The notes beneath the pieces are model-generated. The model saw nothing but the letters and a program-made list of their open reading frames with translations. It made no database searches and was not told the origin of the DNA. DNA of 33,340 nt from an uncultured Oscillospiraceae bacterium (GTDB lineage Bacteria; Bacillota; Clostridia; Oscillospirales; Oscillospiraceae), in contig CAKTPO010000023.1 in NCBI GenBank assembly GCA_934591845.1, positions 1-33,340 on the forward strand, given 5' to 3'. The position numbers were made by a program, and so were the translations under genes. This document shows, one piece after another, positions 6,834 to 15,624 of this stretch. Position 1 is the stretch's first letter. Each line of letters opens with the position of its first letter.

Positions 6834-7910
6834 TTATAGCACGTGAACACTTTCCGGGTCGAATACCAGGTGGCAGGAGTCTCCCACCTGGTAGATTTTT
6901 TTGTTTTTGGGGTTGGGGTCGGTGAGTTTTACCAGGGTATTTCCCACCATCACGTGGTAATTCTGATAGCTGCCCATGAAGCAGGACAGTACCACCTTGC
7001 AGGGCAGGCCGCCGGTTTCTGCCAGACTGGCGGCTTCGGGGCGGAGGACGATGGTGTATTCCTGGCCAATTTGCAAGTCCTTGTCTGTTTCCGCGTGGCA
7101 GATGTCACCGGCCACGTTGATCTGAGCCCGGGTGCCCTCCCGCTTTTCGCAGGCGCCTTTCAGGAAGTTGGCTTCTCCGATGAAGTCGGCTACAAATTCA
7201 TTTACCGGGTGGTAATAGATTTCCTGGGGGGAGCCGATCTGCTCCACCACGCCGGAGCGCATGATGATGATCCGGTCAGACAGGGCCATGGCCTCGCTCT
7301 GGTCGTGGGTGACGTAAATGGCGGTAATGCCCACTTCCTGCTGGATGCGGCGGATTTCCGTCCGCATGGTCACCCGGAGTTTGGCATCCAGGTTGGACAG
7401 GGGTTCGTCAAACAGCAGCACACTGGGCTCAATGACCAGGGCCCGGGCCAGGGCCACCCGCTGCTGCTGGCCGCCGGAGAGCTGGTTGGTCATGCGGCCC
7501 TCCATGCCTGTCAGTTCCACCAGATCCAGAATTTTCAGCACCCGCTCTTTGATCTGGTCCTTGGGCACGTGGCGCAGTTTCAGGCCGTAGGCCACATTGT
7601 CAAAGACGTTGTAATGGGGCAGCAGGGCGTAGCTCTGGAACACCATGGCCGTATCCCGCTTGTTGGGGGTCAGGGCGTTGATGGGTTCATCGCCTAAGTA
7701 GATTTCTCCCTCGTCGGGGCTTTCAAATCCGGCGATCATCCGCAGGGTGGTGGTCTTGCCGCAGCCGGAGGGGCCAAGCAATGTCACAAACTCCCCCGGT
7801 TCGATGGTCAGGGAATTGTCTTTTACGGCGTAAAAATCCTTGCCGGTTTTGGGGTCTTGATAAATTTTGGAGATATGCTCCAGACGGACGCCTTTTTTCA
7901 CTTTTTCCAT
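6834..7910 (-). CDS. ABC transporter ATP-binding protein (Fe(III)/spermidine/phosphate-ester importer class)
   Basis: This is the ATPase subunit of the importer encoded by the three-gene operon read from 10886. It has Walker A GPSGCGKTT (residues 46-54), Q-loop FQSYALLPH, signature LSGGQQQR, Walker B VLLFDEP and the switch His in VTHDQSEA. The ~110 residues after the nucleotide-binding domain fit a TOBE regulatory domain, as in PotA/FbpC/CysA. The 358-residue length is normal for that class. It starts 3 bp after the permease stop, so translation is likely coupled. The stop codon lies at the edge of repeat copy 2. The substrate cannot be read from the ATPase. Confidence 0.9.
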   Translation of the reverse strand: MEKVKKGVRLEHISKIYQDPKTGKDFYAVKDNSLTIEPGEFVTLLGPSGCGKTTTLRMIAGFESPDEGEIYLGDEPINALTPNKRDTAMVFQSYALLPHYNVFDNVAYGLKLRHVPKDQIKERVLKILDLVELTGMEGRMTNQLSGGQQQRVALARALVIEPSVLLFDEPLSNLDAKLRVTMRTEIRRIQQEVGITAIYVTHDQSEAMALSDRIIIMRSGVVEQIGSPQEIYYHPVNEFVADFIGEANFLKGACEKREGTRAQINVAGDICHAETDKDLQIGQEYTIVLRPEAASLAETGGLPCKVVLSCFMGSYQNYHVMVGNTLVKLTDPNPKNKKIYQVGDSCHLVFDPESVHVL

Positions 7911-7913
7911 GGC

Positions 7914-9623
7914 TTAGCCCTCCTTGATTTTTCTGCTGGTGCCGAAGTATTTGGTCACCAAATTCATCAGCAGCACAGACCCGTAGGTAATGGCAATGAG
8001 GATGGTGGCAAAGGCGCAGGCCAGGCTGTAGGAGCCTTTTTCGGCAAATTCGTTGATCTGCACGGTGATCAGCAGGAACTGGGGGGTCACCAGCAGGATG
8101 ATGGCGGAAATAGCGGTAATGCTCCGGACAAAGGCGGTCACCAGGCCGCTGAGGAAGGAGTCTTTGATGAGGGGCAGGGTCACGGTCATAAACACCCGGA
8201 AGCTGTCCGCGCCCATGTCGTAGGCGGATTCCTCAATGGACTTGTCGATCTGCCGCAGGGCGGAAATACCGCTGCGGGTGCCTGTGGGGAGAGACCGCAC
8301 CACAAAGACGATGATGAGGATCCCGGCGGTGCCGTAAAGCCCCTGCAAAAGCCCCGTGTGGAACAGACCGCCGGAGAAACCCCGGATGTAGCCCACGCCC
8401 AGCACCGTACCGGGTACGGCCATGGCCAGCATGGACACCGCCTCAATAAAGCCCTTGGACCTAAAATTCCGCTTGACCACCAGATAGGAAATGATCATGC
8501 TCAGCAGGGCCGTAATGGGGGAGGCGATCAGGCTCAGGATGAAAGAATCCCGGAAAGCCTGCAGCCCGTGATAGCGGCTGAACACCAGCTTGAACCATTT
8601 GCCCGTCAGGGGGAAGAACTTAAAGCCCCAGGTGGGGAAACAGGCCCCGATGGGAACGCACAGGTACATCATAATGACGAACAGAGCAACCAGAGCGCAC
8701 AGCACCGTCAGGGGGATCTTCACACTGCGGTCGGTAATGAGCATCCGGCCCCGGGAGGCCTTGCCGGTGAGGGTGGCGGCGGTTTTCCGCTCTAAGTAGT
8801 ATTTCTGCACGGCGAACATGGCCAGAGTGATGCACAGCAGCACCACCGCCATGGCGGCGGCACCGGCCTTGTCGTAGGCGCCGGTGATCTGCAAATAGAT
8901 GGTGGTGGCCAGGGTATCATAGGAGCCGCCAATGATCATGGGGTTGGCAAAGTCCGCAATGGACTCGATAAAGGTCACCAAAAAGGCGTTGCCAAGGCCC
9001 GGCAGCATCAAAGGCAGGGTGACGCTGGTAAAGACCTTCCACCGGGAAGCACCCATATCCCGGGCGGCTTCTTCCAGGGAGGGGTCGATGTTTTTAAGCA
9101 GGCCTTTCAGCATCATATAGCACACCGGGAAGAACGTCAGGGTCTGGACCACCGCAATGCCCCAGAAGCCATAGACGCTGTTGTCGTAGATCCCCAGCAC
9201 ATACCGGGTGATGATGCCCGCCTTGCCAAAGAGCATGATCATGGAAAGGCTCAATACAAAGGGCGGCGACACCACCGGCAGCATGGAAACCACTTTGAAC
9301 AGGCCCCCGGCGAATTTGTCCATTTTGACGTAGACCTCCACATAGGCAAACAGCAGTCCCACCAATGTGGAGAGAATGCCTACCAGGAAGCCCACTTTTA
9401 AGGTGTTGGTAATGGCCCGGGTAAAGGAGGGCATGGCAAAAATGCGCCGGAACACCCCGACGCCGAAGCTGCCGTCTCCCACCAGGCTGTCCACCAGCAA
9501 AATTGCCAGTGGGTAGAGAATAAACAAGGTCAAAAAGGCGATCAGCACCGCAATGGTGGTCACCATGATGGGGTCAGCCATCAGCTTTTTCCGGTCCAGC
9601 GCCGCACTCTGGTTCTTTGCCAT
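7914..9623 (-). CDS. ABC transporter permease, fused two-unit type (FbpB-like)
   Basis: A 569-residue membrane protein with about twelve hydrophobic segments arranged as two homologous halves, each with a binding-protein-dependent permease EAA loop (first half EEAARDMGASRWKVFTSVTLPLMLPG; second half EESAYDMGADSFRVFMTVTLPLIKDS). Having both permease units in one chain is characteristic of FbpB/SfuB-type Fe(III) and related importers, so one gene supplies the whole channel. An AAGGAGG site lies upstream of the ATG at 9623. It sits between the binding-protein gene (78 bp upstream, separated by a hairpin) and the ATPase gene (3 bp downstream). Confidence 0.9.
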   Translation of the reverse strand: MAKNQSAALDRKKLMADPIMVTTIAVLIAFLTLFILYPLAILLVDSLVGDGSFGVGVFRRIFAMPSFTRAITNTLKVGFLVGILSTLVGLLFAYVEVYVKMDKFAGGLFKVVSMLPVVSPPFVLSLSMIMLFGKAGIITRYVLGIYDNSVYGFWGIAVVQTLTFFPVCYMMLKGLLKNIDPSLEEAARDMGASRWKVFTSVTLPLMLPGLGNAFLVTFIESIADFANPMIIGGSYDTLATTIYLQITGAYDKAGAAAMAVVLLCITLAMFAVQKYYLERKTAATLTGKASRGRMLITDRSVKIPLTVLCALVALFVIMMYLCVPIGACFPTWGFKFFPLTGKWFKLVFSRYHGLQAFRDSFILSLIASPITALLSMIISYLVVKRNFRSKGFIEAVSMLAMAVPGTVLGVGYIRGFSGGLFHTGLLQGLYGTAGILIIVFVVRSLPTGTRSGISALRQIDKSIEESAYDMGADSFRVFMTVTLPLIKDSFLSGLVTAFVRSITAISAIILLVTPQFLLITVQINEFAEKGSYSLACAFATILIAITYGSVLLMNLVTKYFGTSRKIKEG

Positions 9624-9662
9624 AGGCGTAGGTCCCTCCTTATCTCATTTCGAAAAACAATT

Positions 9663-9688
9663 CCGGCGGCGGCAATAGCCGCCGCCGG
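9663..9688 (-). promoter_or_regulatory. Intercistronic hairpin between binding protein and permease genes
   Basis: A perfect 11 bp GC stem (CCGGCGGCGGC with GCCGCCGCCGG) closes a 4 nt loop. On the minus strand it is followed by GAATTGTTTTT, so it may be a partial terminator. Such hairpins after a binding-protein gene commonly protect its mRNA and lower expression of the membrane subunits. Confidence 0.75.
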
Positions 9689-9701
9689 GGGGTAGGTGTG
9701 T

Positions 9702-10886
9702 TTACGCGGTCTTGAAACGGTCCTCGCCGGTGTCTGCGCCGCCGGCGTTCAGAGCCTTCATGACTTCCTCAATGTAGGTGCCGATGTTCTGCTTGGCATC
9801 CTCGAAGTCATAGTCCATGACGTTGTCGGGATCCAGGCCGAACTGCATGGCCACCTCAGGCTGAGTGGCGTTGTCAATGCACAGGAACTGGTAGGAGCCA
9901 TTGTTGGCAGCCAGGTTCACGCACTCAGGAGACAGGGCGTACTCGATCCACAGCTTGGCGGCGTTTTCATGGGTAGCACCCTTGAAAATGGCGGTTGCGC
10001 CCACCTCAAAGGAGGTGCCGGAGGAGGGGATGATCAGCTCCACGTTGGTGTAGCCGTTGTCCACGATCTGGGTAATGCCATCGTGCAGGAAGCCGATGCC
10101 GATAACGCACTCGCCGGTGCCTACGTTCTTGGAGGGGCCGGAGCCGGACTTGGTGTAGACTTCAATGTTCTTGTCCAGGTCCACCAGGTACTGGATGCCC
10201 TCGTCATGGCCGTACTTCTGGATCATGGTGTTGATGACCAGCTTGGCGGTACCGGCGGTATTGTAGTTGGACAGCCAGATGAGGCCCTTGTACTCAGGCT
10301 TCAGCAGATCCTGCCAGTCGGCGGGCTTTTCCAGGTTCAGGCGGGTCAGTTCATCGGTGTTGACCATGAAGCCCAGGATGCCCTTGTAAATGCCGTACCA
10401 CTGGCCGTCTTTATCCTTATACATGTCGCTGAGCAGATGGGAAGCATTCTTGGCCTCGTACTTTTGGAGCAATCCCTTGGAAGCGCAGACGTTGTAGGGG
10501 TCGGTGGTGCCGCCGAACCAGACATCGCCGGAGGGGTTGCCGTTTTCTTCTTCGATCTTGGCCTGGACTTCACCGGTGGAAAGCCGCTGATAGTTGACCT
10601 TGATGCCAAAGAGTTCCTGGAAATGCTGGCAGGCAGCGGCCAGATACTCCTCCTCGCAGGAGCCGTAAACCGTCAGCTCGCCGTCAGCCTGGGCAGCGGC
10701 GATCAGGTCCTCCATGCCGTCAAAATAGCTGGGATACTTGCTCTCCGCCTTGGGCGCATCCGTGGCAGCGGGCGCATCCCCAACTGCGGGTGCGGCAGTG
10801 GTAGCGGGAGCTTCCGTCGTCCCGCCACAGGCAGCCAGGGTCAGAACCATGGCAAGCGTCAGAAGCAATGCCAAATACTTTTTCAT
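9702..10886 (-). CDS. Extracellular solute-binding lipoprotein of Fe(III)/AfuA-like class
   Basis: The 394-residue protein begins with a lipoprotein signal peptide (MKKYLALLLTLAMVLTLAAC, lipobox LAAC with Cys20), then a low-complexity Ala/Thr/Pro linker to about residue 50. The mature part (ELTVYGSCEEEYLAAACQHFQELFGIKVNYQRLSTGEVQAKI, GDVWFGGTTDPY) resembles class II periplasmic-binding proteins of the FbpA/AfuA group, which bind Fe(III), hexose phosphates or phosphonates. The ligand cannot be assigned: I do not recognise the tandem Tyr iron-binding pair of FbpA. It is the first gene of the operon, with GGAGG and a consensus promoter upstream. Confidence 0.88.
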   Translation of the reverse strand: MKKYLALLLTLAMVLTLAACGGTTEAPATTAAPAVGDAPAATDAPKAESKYPSYFDGMEDLIAAAQADGELTVYGSCEEEYLAAACQHFQELFGIKVNYQRLSTGEVQAKIEEENGNPSGDVWFGGTTDPYNVCASKGLLQKYEAKNASHLLSDMYKDKDGQWYGIYKGILGFMVNTDELTRLNLEKPADWQDLLKPEYKGLIWLSNYNTAGTAKLVINTMIQKYGHDEGIQYLVDLDKNIEVYTKSGSGPSKNVGTGECVIGIGFLHDGITQIVDNGYTNVELIIPSSGTSFEVGATAIFKGATHENAAKLWIEYALSPECVNLAANNGSYQFLCIDNATQPEVAMQFGLDPDNVMDYDFEDAKQNIGTYIEEVMKALNAGGADTGEDRFKTA

Positions 10887-10937
10887 TCTAAATTCCTCCG
10901 TTCTTCATATTTGGGTGTTCCCCAACGAACTGAGCCT

Positions 10938-10966
10938 ATTATAGTCGTATGTTTTTCTGTTGTCAA
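10938..10966 (-). promoter_or_regulatory. Consensus sigma-A promoter of the ABC importer operon
   Basis: On the minus strand: TTGACA (10966-10961), 17 bp, TATAAT (10943-10938). Both boxes and the spacing match the sigma-A consensus. The leader is about 45 nt. A perfect promoter on a nutrient importer suggests it is held down by a repressor; no clear operator palindrome was seen. Confidence 0.88.
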
Positions 10967-11260
10967 TCCTTACCAGAAAAGTTCTTGAAATTTTTCTTTT
11001 GATTGTGGATTCTGCCCCTAACGCCAATGCAGCTAATTCTTTTTATTTTGTTTCCTCTGCATGGTTTCTCAAAAGATGTATTTACATAGGATTGCGCACT
11101 GACAGGAGAATACCAGCAAGAAAGCAACCGGCAGGAATACCTCTGGATGCTGCTACACTTCAAACGGGCCAACACTATTTTCTCTTGAAGTGCTTGTTTT
11201 GCTGAGCTTCAGGAGATTTTATGGAGCAGAATGCGGCGGCCTGATTATAGGAATACTTTT
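10967..11260. other. AT-rich intergenic stretch without a recognisable gene
   Basis: About 300 bp upstream of the importer promoter. Short frames on both strands (70-81 codons) lack good ribosome-binding sites and recognisable motifs. No RNA gene or strong hairpin was seen. Confidence 0.5.
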
Positions 11261-11423
11261 AGGGCCTATCTGAAAACCGTCAACACGCCCAAACAGCGGA
11301 TCTATTCCGTCTGCTGTGCGCCATTTTTCCTTGCAATACACAAAGTATTCCTGCGAAAAAATGGCTTCATCAGGCGAAAAACCCCTCGCTGTTGGTCATA
11401 TTTCCGGTTTTCAGATAGACCCT
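11261..11423. repeat. 163-bp single-hairpin repeat, copy 1
   Basis: The ends AGGGCCTATCTGAAAACCG (11261-11279) and CGGTTTTCAGATAGACCCT (11405-11423) are inverted repeats. The exact centre (11342) lies in AATAC-ACAAA-GTATT (11335-11349). Intervening sequence is also partly complementary, so the whole unit can fold as one imperfect hairpin. Copy 2 at 21694-21856 has identical length and centre. Confidence 0.82.
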
Positions 11424-11427
11424 AGAC

Positions 11428-11483
11428 ACAAAGAACTTCCACCGCACTGTATTGTTTCCAACAGGCGGTAGAAGTTCCTTTGT
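11428..11483 (-). terminator. Inverted repeat, likely end of the methyltransferase/ABC operon
   Basis: ACAAAGAACTTCCACCGC (11428-11445) pairs with GCGGTAGAAGTTCCTTTGT (11465-11483), with one bulge and one mismatch. It lies ~85 bp past the operon's last stop. A clear T-run is missing, so termination is inferred. Confidence 0.5.
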
Positions 11484-11567
11484 TTATAGAATGGTGCAAC
11501 ATCATCCTACAACGAATATCAACGAATGGACGAGAACACGGTTCATATTGTTATAACGCCGGACATT

Positions 11568-13163
11568 TTACTCGATATCCAACTGCGCCGTCACCTGGTA
11601 GTAATCGCAGGCGTGGGCGGTGTAGTTCTTGACGTTTTCCTTGGAGATCATGTTCATTTGCAGGAAAGAGCAGAAGATATAGGCGTTGTCGTCCAGAATC
11701 ATCTGCTGGAGTTTTACGGCCATATCGCCCCGCTTGGCGGTGTCAAATTCCTTGGACAGGTCTTCGATCAGGGCTGTGACCTCCGGGTTGTCATAGGCAC
11801 CGAAATTATAGCTCATACCGGGTACGCAGGAGGTGGTGAAGAAATACTGGGGGTCGCCGGAGGGAGCAGTGACCAGGGCAGAGGCGTAGATGTCAAAGCT
11901 GGTCATATCCGCCAGGAACTCCCGGCGATTGGCGGTGCAGTTGATGTCCACGTCCATGCCGATTTCTTTCAAAGAGGCCTGAGCAGACTCGGCAAGCAGG
12001 GGCAGCTCCTGGCGGCTGGGGTAGGTCAGCCAGCGGATGGTGAGCTTTACGCCGTCCTTCTCCCGGATGCCGTCGCCATCGGAATCCACCCAACCGGCTT
12101 CTTCCAGAATGGCCTTAGCCCCTTCGGGATCATAGGTTTCCGTCTTTACATGTTCGCCACCGAAGGTGCTGAAGCCATCAGGGAAGGCACCGTTGGCGGG
12201 GACTCCGTGGCCATCCAGCAGGGTTTTTACAAAGCCCTCTTTGTTGATGCCCATGGCGATGGCCTTTCGGACGGCAGCATCCTGAATAATGGGGCTGGTC
12301 ATATTCATGCAGCCAAAGAAAGCACGGGAAGTCTGGATGGCGGAGAACTGATAGCCGCCGTTTTCAAAATTGGGGTAAGCCTCGTAGGCCATGCCGTAGG
12401 CGGCATCAATATCCCCGGCCTGGAGGGTAGCGGACAGGGTATCGCCGTTGCTAAGGGTGCGGATGGTCAGTTCGTCAATTTTAGGCGTACCGTCCCAGTA
12501 ATAGGTGTTGGGCACCAGGGAAAGATGGTCGTCCGTTACCAGCTCTTTGACAACATAGGGGCCGGTACCGGCCACAATACCGGTGTCAAAATCGGAAGCA
12601 TCCACATCGATGATGCAGCCGTAGGGGTCGCCCAGGTAATTCATCAGGGCGGGGTTGGGTTCGCTGGTGGTAATGGTCAATACCTGGCCGTCGGCCTGGA
12701 TATCCACGATTTTGGTGTCGCTGGGGGCCCGGTCGTGGACTTCCAACAGATGATCCAGACACTGCTTGACGGCGGCACCGTCCATATCCCGGCCGGAGGA
12801 GAACTTTACACCGTCCCGCAGGGTAACGGTCCAGGTGCAGTTGCCGTCATTGGTCCAGTCTGTTGCCAGCCAGGGTTCCAGCTCCATGGTGTCGGTGTAG
12901 TGAACCAGGGTCTCACCCACACCGTAACGGATGCAGGCCCAGCCGTTATAGGTCCGGTGGGGGTCTACGGTTTCCTCCCAGTTTTCGGAGTTGAAGGTGG
13001 TGTCGCCAATGACCATGGTCTTCTTGGCGGCGGAAGCGGCGGCCTGTGCCGTGCTGCCGCTCTGGGTGGTCGTTTCCGCCCCGGGCGTGCTGCTGTTGCC
13101 GCAGCCTGCCAGGAGAGAAAGAGCCAGGCAGACGATCAGCAGAATGGAAATCGTTTTTTTCAT
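11568..13163 (-). CDS. Nickel/peptide-class ABC solute-binding lipoprotein (SBP_bac_5)
   Basis: The start is the ATG at 13163 because it opens a proper lipoprotein signal (MKKTISILLIVCLALSLLAGC, lipobox LAGC); the in-frame ATG 19 codons upstream would spoil it. The mature 531-residue protein shows family 5 features: HRTYNGWACIRYGVGETLVHY, TWTVTLRDGVKFSSGRDMDG and the C-terminal AKRGDMAVKLQQMILDDNAYIFCS. Its length fits NikA/CntA (about 525-530) as well as peptide binders. It is the last gene of the seven-gene operon, 61 bp after the second ATPase. The ligand could be nickel, a metallophore complex or a small peptide; context with methyltransferases makes a modified small chelator attractive but unproven. 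Confidence 0.9.
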   Translation of the reverse strand: MKKTISILLIVCLALSLLAGCGNSSTPGAETTTQSGSTAQAAASAAKKTMVIGDTTFNSENWEETVDPHRTYNGWACIRYGVGETLVHYTDTMELEPWLATDWTNDGNCTWTVTLRDGVKFSSGRDMDGAAVKQCLDHLLEVHDRAPSDTKIVDIQADGQVLTITTSEPNPALMNYLGDPYGCIIDVDASDFDTGIVAGTGPYVVKELVTDDHLSLVPNTYYWDGTPKIDELTIRTLSNGDTLSATLQAGDIDAAYGMAYEAYPNFENGGYQFSAIQTSRAFFGCMNMTSPIIQDAAVRKAIAMGINKEGFVKTLLDGHGVPANGAFPDGFSTFGGEHVKTETYDPEGAKAILEEAGWVDSDGDGIREKDGVKLTIRWLTYPSRQELPLLAESAQASLKEIGMDVDINCTANRREFLADMTSFDIYASALVTAPSGDPQYFFTTSCVPGMSYNFGAYDNPEVTALIEDLSKEFDTAKRGDMAVKLQQMILDDNAYIFCSFLQMNMISKENVKNYTAHACDYYQVTAQLDIE

Positions 13164-13224
13164 ACTATTCAAGGGTCCTTTCAAATTTTTTATGTTTTGC
13201 CGGATGACACGGCTGAACATTCCA

Positions 13225-13989
13225 TTACAATACGCTATGGATCAATCGTTTTGTATAGTCGTTTTGGGGATTTTGGATCACTTCATCCGGCGTTCCCGCT
13301 TCCACAATATTCCCGTGGTACATCACCAGCACCCGGTCCGCAAACTGCTGCACCAGGGAAATGTCGTGGCAGATAAAGAGAATGGAGAGACTTTGCCCCT
13401 GCTGCGCCCGAAGGGCATTCAAAAGATCGATGATCTCTTTTTGAACGGTCACATCCAGCGCGGAGGTGGCTTCATCGCAGATGAGGAGCTTGGGTTCAAT
13501 GGCCAAGGCTCGGGCAATGGCCGCCCGCTGGCACTGACCGCCGCTGACCTGATGGGGATAGCGGTCCGCAAATTCTCTGGGCAGACCGCATTTTTTCAGC
13601 AGGCTTTCTACCTTTTTTCGGGTTTCATTCCGGGAAACACCGGCGTTGCGCAGACTTTCCCCAATGCCGTCCCCCAGGGTGCGGCGGGGGTCAAAGGAGT
13701 CTGTAGGGGTCTGAAATACCATCTGCATGGTTCTGTAAACCCCATGAAGCTCTTTTCCCCTCGAGTGGGTGATGTCCCGCCCGTCCAGGGTGATTTTCCC
13801 GGAGGTGGCATCCACCAGCCGGGAGATCATGTTCACGGCGGTGGTTTTGCCGCTGCCGCTCTCTCCGATAATTGCCAGACACTCTCCGGGAAACAGGTCA
13901 AAGGAGATGCCCTTTACCGCCGTGAAATCTTCCTGGCCTTGCCGGGAAAAGACTTTGGTCAGGTTTTCAACTTTCAAAATCGGTTCCAT
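13225..13989 (-). CDS. ABC transporter ATP-binding protein (NikE/OppF-like)
   Basis: This is the second of two ATPases of the importer. Walker A is GESGSGKTT (about residues 40-48), Q-loop FQTPTDSFDPRRT, signature VSGGQCQR (Cys in place of the usual Gln) and Walker B LLICDEATSALD, with the switch His in FICHDISLV. At 254 residues it matches NikE/CntF rather than the longer OppF. It lacks the ~60-residue C-terminal extension of oligopeptide systems. GGAGG precedes the ATG by 5 nt, and the gene starts 2 bp after the stop of the partner ATPase, implying stoichiometric expression. Confidence 0.92.
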   Translation of the reverse strand: MEPILKVENLTKVFSRQGQEDFTAVKGISFDLFPGECLAIIGESGSGKTTAVNMISRLVDATSGKITLDGRDITHSRGKELHGVYRTMQMVFQTPTDSFDPRRTLGDGIGESLRNAGVSRNETRKKVESLLKKCGLPREFADRYPHQVSGGQCQRAAIARALAIEPKLLICDEATSALDVTVQKEIIDLLNALRAQQGQSLSILFICHDISLVQQFADRVLVMYHGNIVEAGTPDEVIQNPQNDYTKRLIHSVL

Positions 13990-13991
13990 GT

Positions 13992-14771
13992 TTACCTCCG
14001 CAGCCTCGGCACGGCGGCGAGCAGTGCCTTGGTGTAGTCTGCCTGGGGATTCGTCAGGACATCCTGGGTTTTTCCGTATTCTACGGATTCTCCGTCTTTT
14101 AACACCAAAACCCGATCCGCCATGGCACCGATGACGCCCAAATTATGGGCCACCAGGATGATGGCCGTTCCAAAGGTCTTCCGTACCAGCAGCATTTCCT
14201 CTACCACCTGCTTCTGAATGGTCACATCCAGGGCAGAGGTCGGCTCATCCGCAAACAGGATGCTGGGGTTTAGCAGCATGGCCGCCGCAATGCCGACACG
14301 CTGCTGCATACCGCCGGAGAGTTCAAAGGGATAGCTTTCCAGAACGCGTTTGCCGTTTTCAAATCCCAGTTTGGAAAGCAGCTCCATTGCCTGGGCTTCA
14401 AAATCCGCCTTTGAGATTTTTCTGTGTGCCCGCATGGTCTCAAGCAGCTGGGTACCTACGGTACGGATGGGGCAGAAGGCACTGCCGGAGCTTTGGAAGA
14501 TATAGCCCAGCTCCGGGCCGCAGAGTTTGCGCAGCTCCTTCGATGGCAGATCCGGAAGATTTTTTCCTTTGAACCAGATGTCCCCTCGGGTGACCTGCCC
14601 CTCGCAGCCGAGCAAACCCATCGCCGCTTTGATCAGGGCGGATTTGCCGCTGCCGCTCTCACCTACGATGCCCAAAATTTCTCCCGGCCCAAGGGTGAAG
14701 CTCACATCCCGGACGGTGGACACGCCCAGGTAGGAAATGTCCACATGATCATATTTTAACAATTCTTCCAC
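13992..14771 (-). CDS. ABC transporter ATP-binding protein (NikD/OppD-like)
   Basis: First ATPase of the pair. It has Walker A GESGSGKSA, signature LSGGMQQR, Walker B ILFADEPTSALD and switch His in VAHNLGV. The start chosen is GTG at 14771 (VEELLKYDHV): GGAGG lies 7 nt upstream, and this leaves a 4 bp gap after the permease stop. The ATG at 14819 would overlap the permease by 44 bp and has no comparable ribosome-binding site. The resulting 259 residues agree with NikD/CntD lengths. The C-terminal OppD/F extension found in oligopeptide importers is absent. ATP hydrolysis by this protein with its neighbour powers uptake. Confidence 0.9.
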   Translation of the reverse strand: MEELLKYDHVDISYLGVSTVRDVSFTLGPGEILGIVGESGSGKSALIKAAMGLLGCEGQVTRGDIWFKGKNLPDLPSKELRKLCGPELGYIFQSSGSAFCPIRTVGTQLLETMRAHRKISKADFEAQAMELLSKLGFENGKRVLESYPFELSGGMQQRVGIAAAMLLNPSILFADEPTSALDVTIQKQVVEEMLLVRKTFGTAIILVAHNLGVIGAMADRVLVLKDGESVEYGKTQDVLTNPQADYTKALLAAVPRLRR

Positions 14772-14775
14772 AATG

Positions 14776-15624
14776 TTACCTCCGGCTTTTGGGGTCTGCA
14801 TAGTCCCGGATGGTGTCACCCAGGAGGTTAAAGATCATCACCGAAATAAAGATGGCGATGCCTGGGCTGAACGTGATCCAGGGGGAGGTGGTCATCAGGC
14901 TCCGGGTGTCACTCATCATACTGCCCCATTCGGGAATGGGAGGCTTGGCACCCAACCCTAAGAAGCTGAGAGCCGCCAACTCCATCATCATCGTGCCAAT
15001 GTCCAACATGGAAGTGACCAAAATTGGCCCCAGAATATTGGGCAGGATGTGTTTGAGGATGATTTTCCCGGTGCCGCTGCCGGAAAGCCGCACCGCTTTC
15101 ATCCATTGGGTCTCTTTTTGGGCAAGGGTCTGACTTCGGGCGATCCGTGCGTACTTTGGCCAGGAAATGGCCGCCAGAGCGATAATGGCGTTTTGCAGTC
15201 CGCCGCCCAGAGAACCGGCCACCGCTAGGGCGAATACAAGGCCCGGAAAGGCCAGAAATACGTCGGAAATACGCATCAACACCGTATCCACCCAGCCGCC
15301 GGTCCAACCGCAGGTGATGCCGACTGCTGTTCCAATGGCAGTAATGATGGCTACCAGCAAAAGCGTGGAGAAGATACTGGCCCGACTGCCTGCAATGACC
15401 CGGGACAGCATATCCCGGCCATAGCGGTCAGTACCCAAAAGATGCTCCGTACTGGGGGCCTGTTTGGCAATATCCAGATTTTGCAGATAGGGGTCGTAGG
15501 GTGTGAGATGTGCGGAGAAAAAGGAGCAAATAACCAGCAGAACCGCCAGAGTCCCGAAAATGATCAAACGCATTTTTACCGTGTTTTTACGCAGCTTTTG
15601 CTTGCGAACTGTTACCTCGCTCAC
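14776..15624 (-). CDS. ABC transporter permease (NikC/DppC-like)
   Basis: A 282-residue inner-membrane permease. An N-terminal hydrophobic segment (about 19-40) precedes the GTDRYGRDMLSRVIAGSRASI signature of DppC/NikC proteins. Further membrane helices follow, with the cytoplasmic coupling loop KYARIARSQTLAQKETQWMKAVRLSGSG and LSFLGLGAKPPIPEWG near the end. It starts with GTG and overlaps the preceding permease gene by 4 bp (GTGA), a sign of translational coupling. Together with its partner it forms the channel for ligand delivered by the lipoprotein at 11568-13163. Confidence 0.94.
   Translation of the reverse strand: MSEVTVRKQKLRKNTVKMRLIIFGTLAVLLVICSFFSAHLTPYDPYLQNLDIAKQAPSTEHLLGTDRYGRDMLSRVIAGSRASIFSTLLLVAIITAIGTAVGITCGWTGGWVDTVLMRISDVFLAFPGLVFALAVAGSLGGGLQNAIIALAAISWPKYARIARSQTLAQKETQWMKAVRLSGSGTGKIILKHILPNILGPILVTSMLDIGTMMMELAALSFLGLGAKPPIPEWGSMMSDTRSLMTTSPWITFSPGIAIFISVMIFNLLGDTIRDYADPKSRR

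Noticed and set aside
6834..10886. Fbp Fe(III) importer as a firm call
   Set aside because: The class is clear but the iron-binding Tyr pair was not recognised. Hexose-phosphate or phosphonate ligands remain possible, so no symbol was given.
9696..13376. Plus-strand frames of 430 and 616 codons opposite the two binding-protein genes
   Set aside because: Antisense to clear lipoprotein genes with lipoboxes. No plausible start sites or motifs.
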